Below, piece after piece: positions 22,048-22,052 of a stretch of DNA of 22,052 bases. Source of the DNA: a virus; IMG/VR virus record IMGVR_UViG_3300037963_006066, positions 1-22,052 of that record; one strand, written 5' to 3'. The position numbers were made by a program, and so were the translations under genes. The number at the start of each line of letters is the position of its first letter. Within the stretch, counting starts at the first letter, position 1. Under the pieces are notes generated by a model, which was given only the letters and a program-made list of their open reading frames with translations, had not been told where the DNA came from and searched no databases.

Positions 22048-22052
22048 CTGTC

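Overview
The window looks like part of the late structural region of a T4-like marine myovirus, most likely a cyanophage of the Synechococcus/Prochlorococcus type. The evidence is an AT-rich genome and dense gene packing. Almost every transcription unit starts with a T4-type late promoter (NATAAATA). The proteins are long, beta-rich fibre proteins built from 'VGIGT..P...L.V.G' and 'TYEDV..IDSVG' modules, and two 2-oxoglutarate/Fe(II) oxygenases sit among them. I recognise families from memory; no database search was run. No host genes, tRNAs, CRISPR arrays, insertion sequences or replication genes were seen.

Layout, read in the direction of transcription (mostly minus strand, so right to left). 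(1) 22047-17149: a 1632-residue beta-helix virion protein. (2) 17102-15890: two adjacent Fe(II)/2OG oxygenases. (3) 15836-13470: a 788-residue fibre with a tail-collar domain and six HxH metal-binding motifs. (4) 13150-13482: the only plus-strand gene, a 110-residue four-cysteine protein. It is divergent from the next unit and converges on the 788-residue gene. (5) 13070-7456: a three-gene unit encoding a 1294-residue fibre/beta-helix protein with 22-residue tandem repeats, a 114-residue small structural protein and a 458-residue fibre. (6) 7430-6268: two small structural proteins. (7) 6242-4854: a 462-residue fibre. (8) 4821-2634: a 183-residue small fibre-associated protein and a 541-residue fibre ending in a self-cleaving S74 chaperone. 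(9) 2610-1085: a 455-residue putative receptor-binding protein, translationally coupled to a 53-residue chaperone-like protein. (10) 1062 to the left edge: another fibre, truncated by the window.

Together the genes look like a large, mosaic adhesion apparatus. Several proteins share N-terminal docking-like sequences, shaft modules and C-terminal modules but end in different tips: a collar/HxH needle, an S74-matured tip, a jelly-roll-like receptor binder and a 'DDYEEGTW' domain. Small helper proteins sit beside them. Every gap between genes is under about 80 bases and the longest, 13071-13149, holds two back-to-back late promoters. No gene-free stretch exceeds 300 bases.
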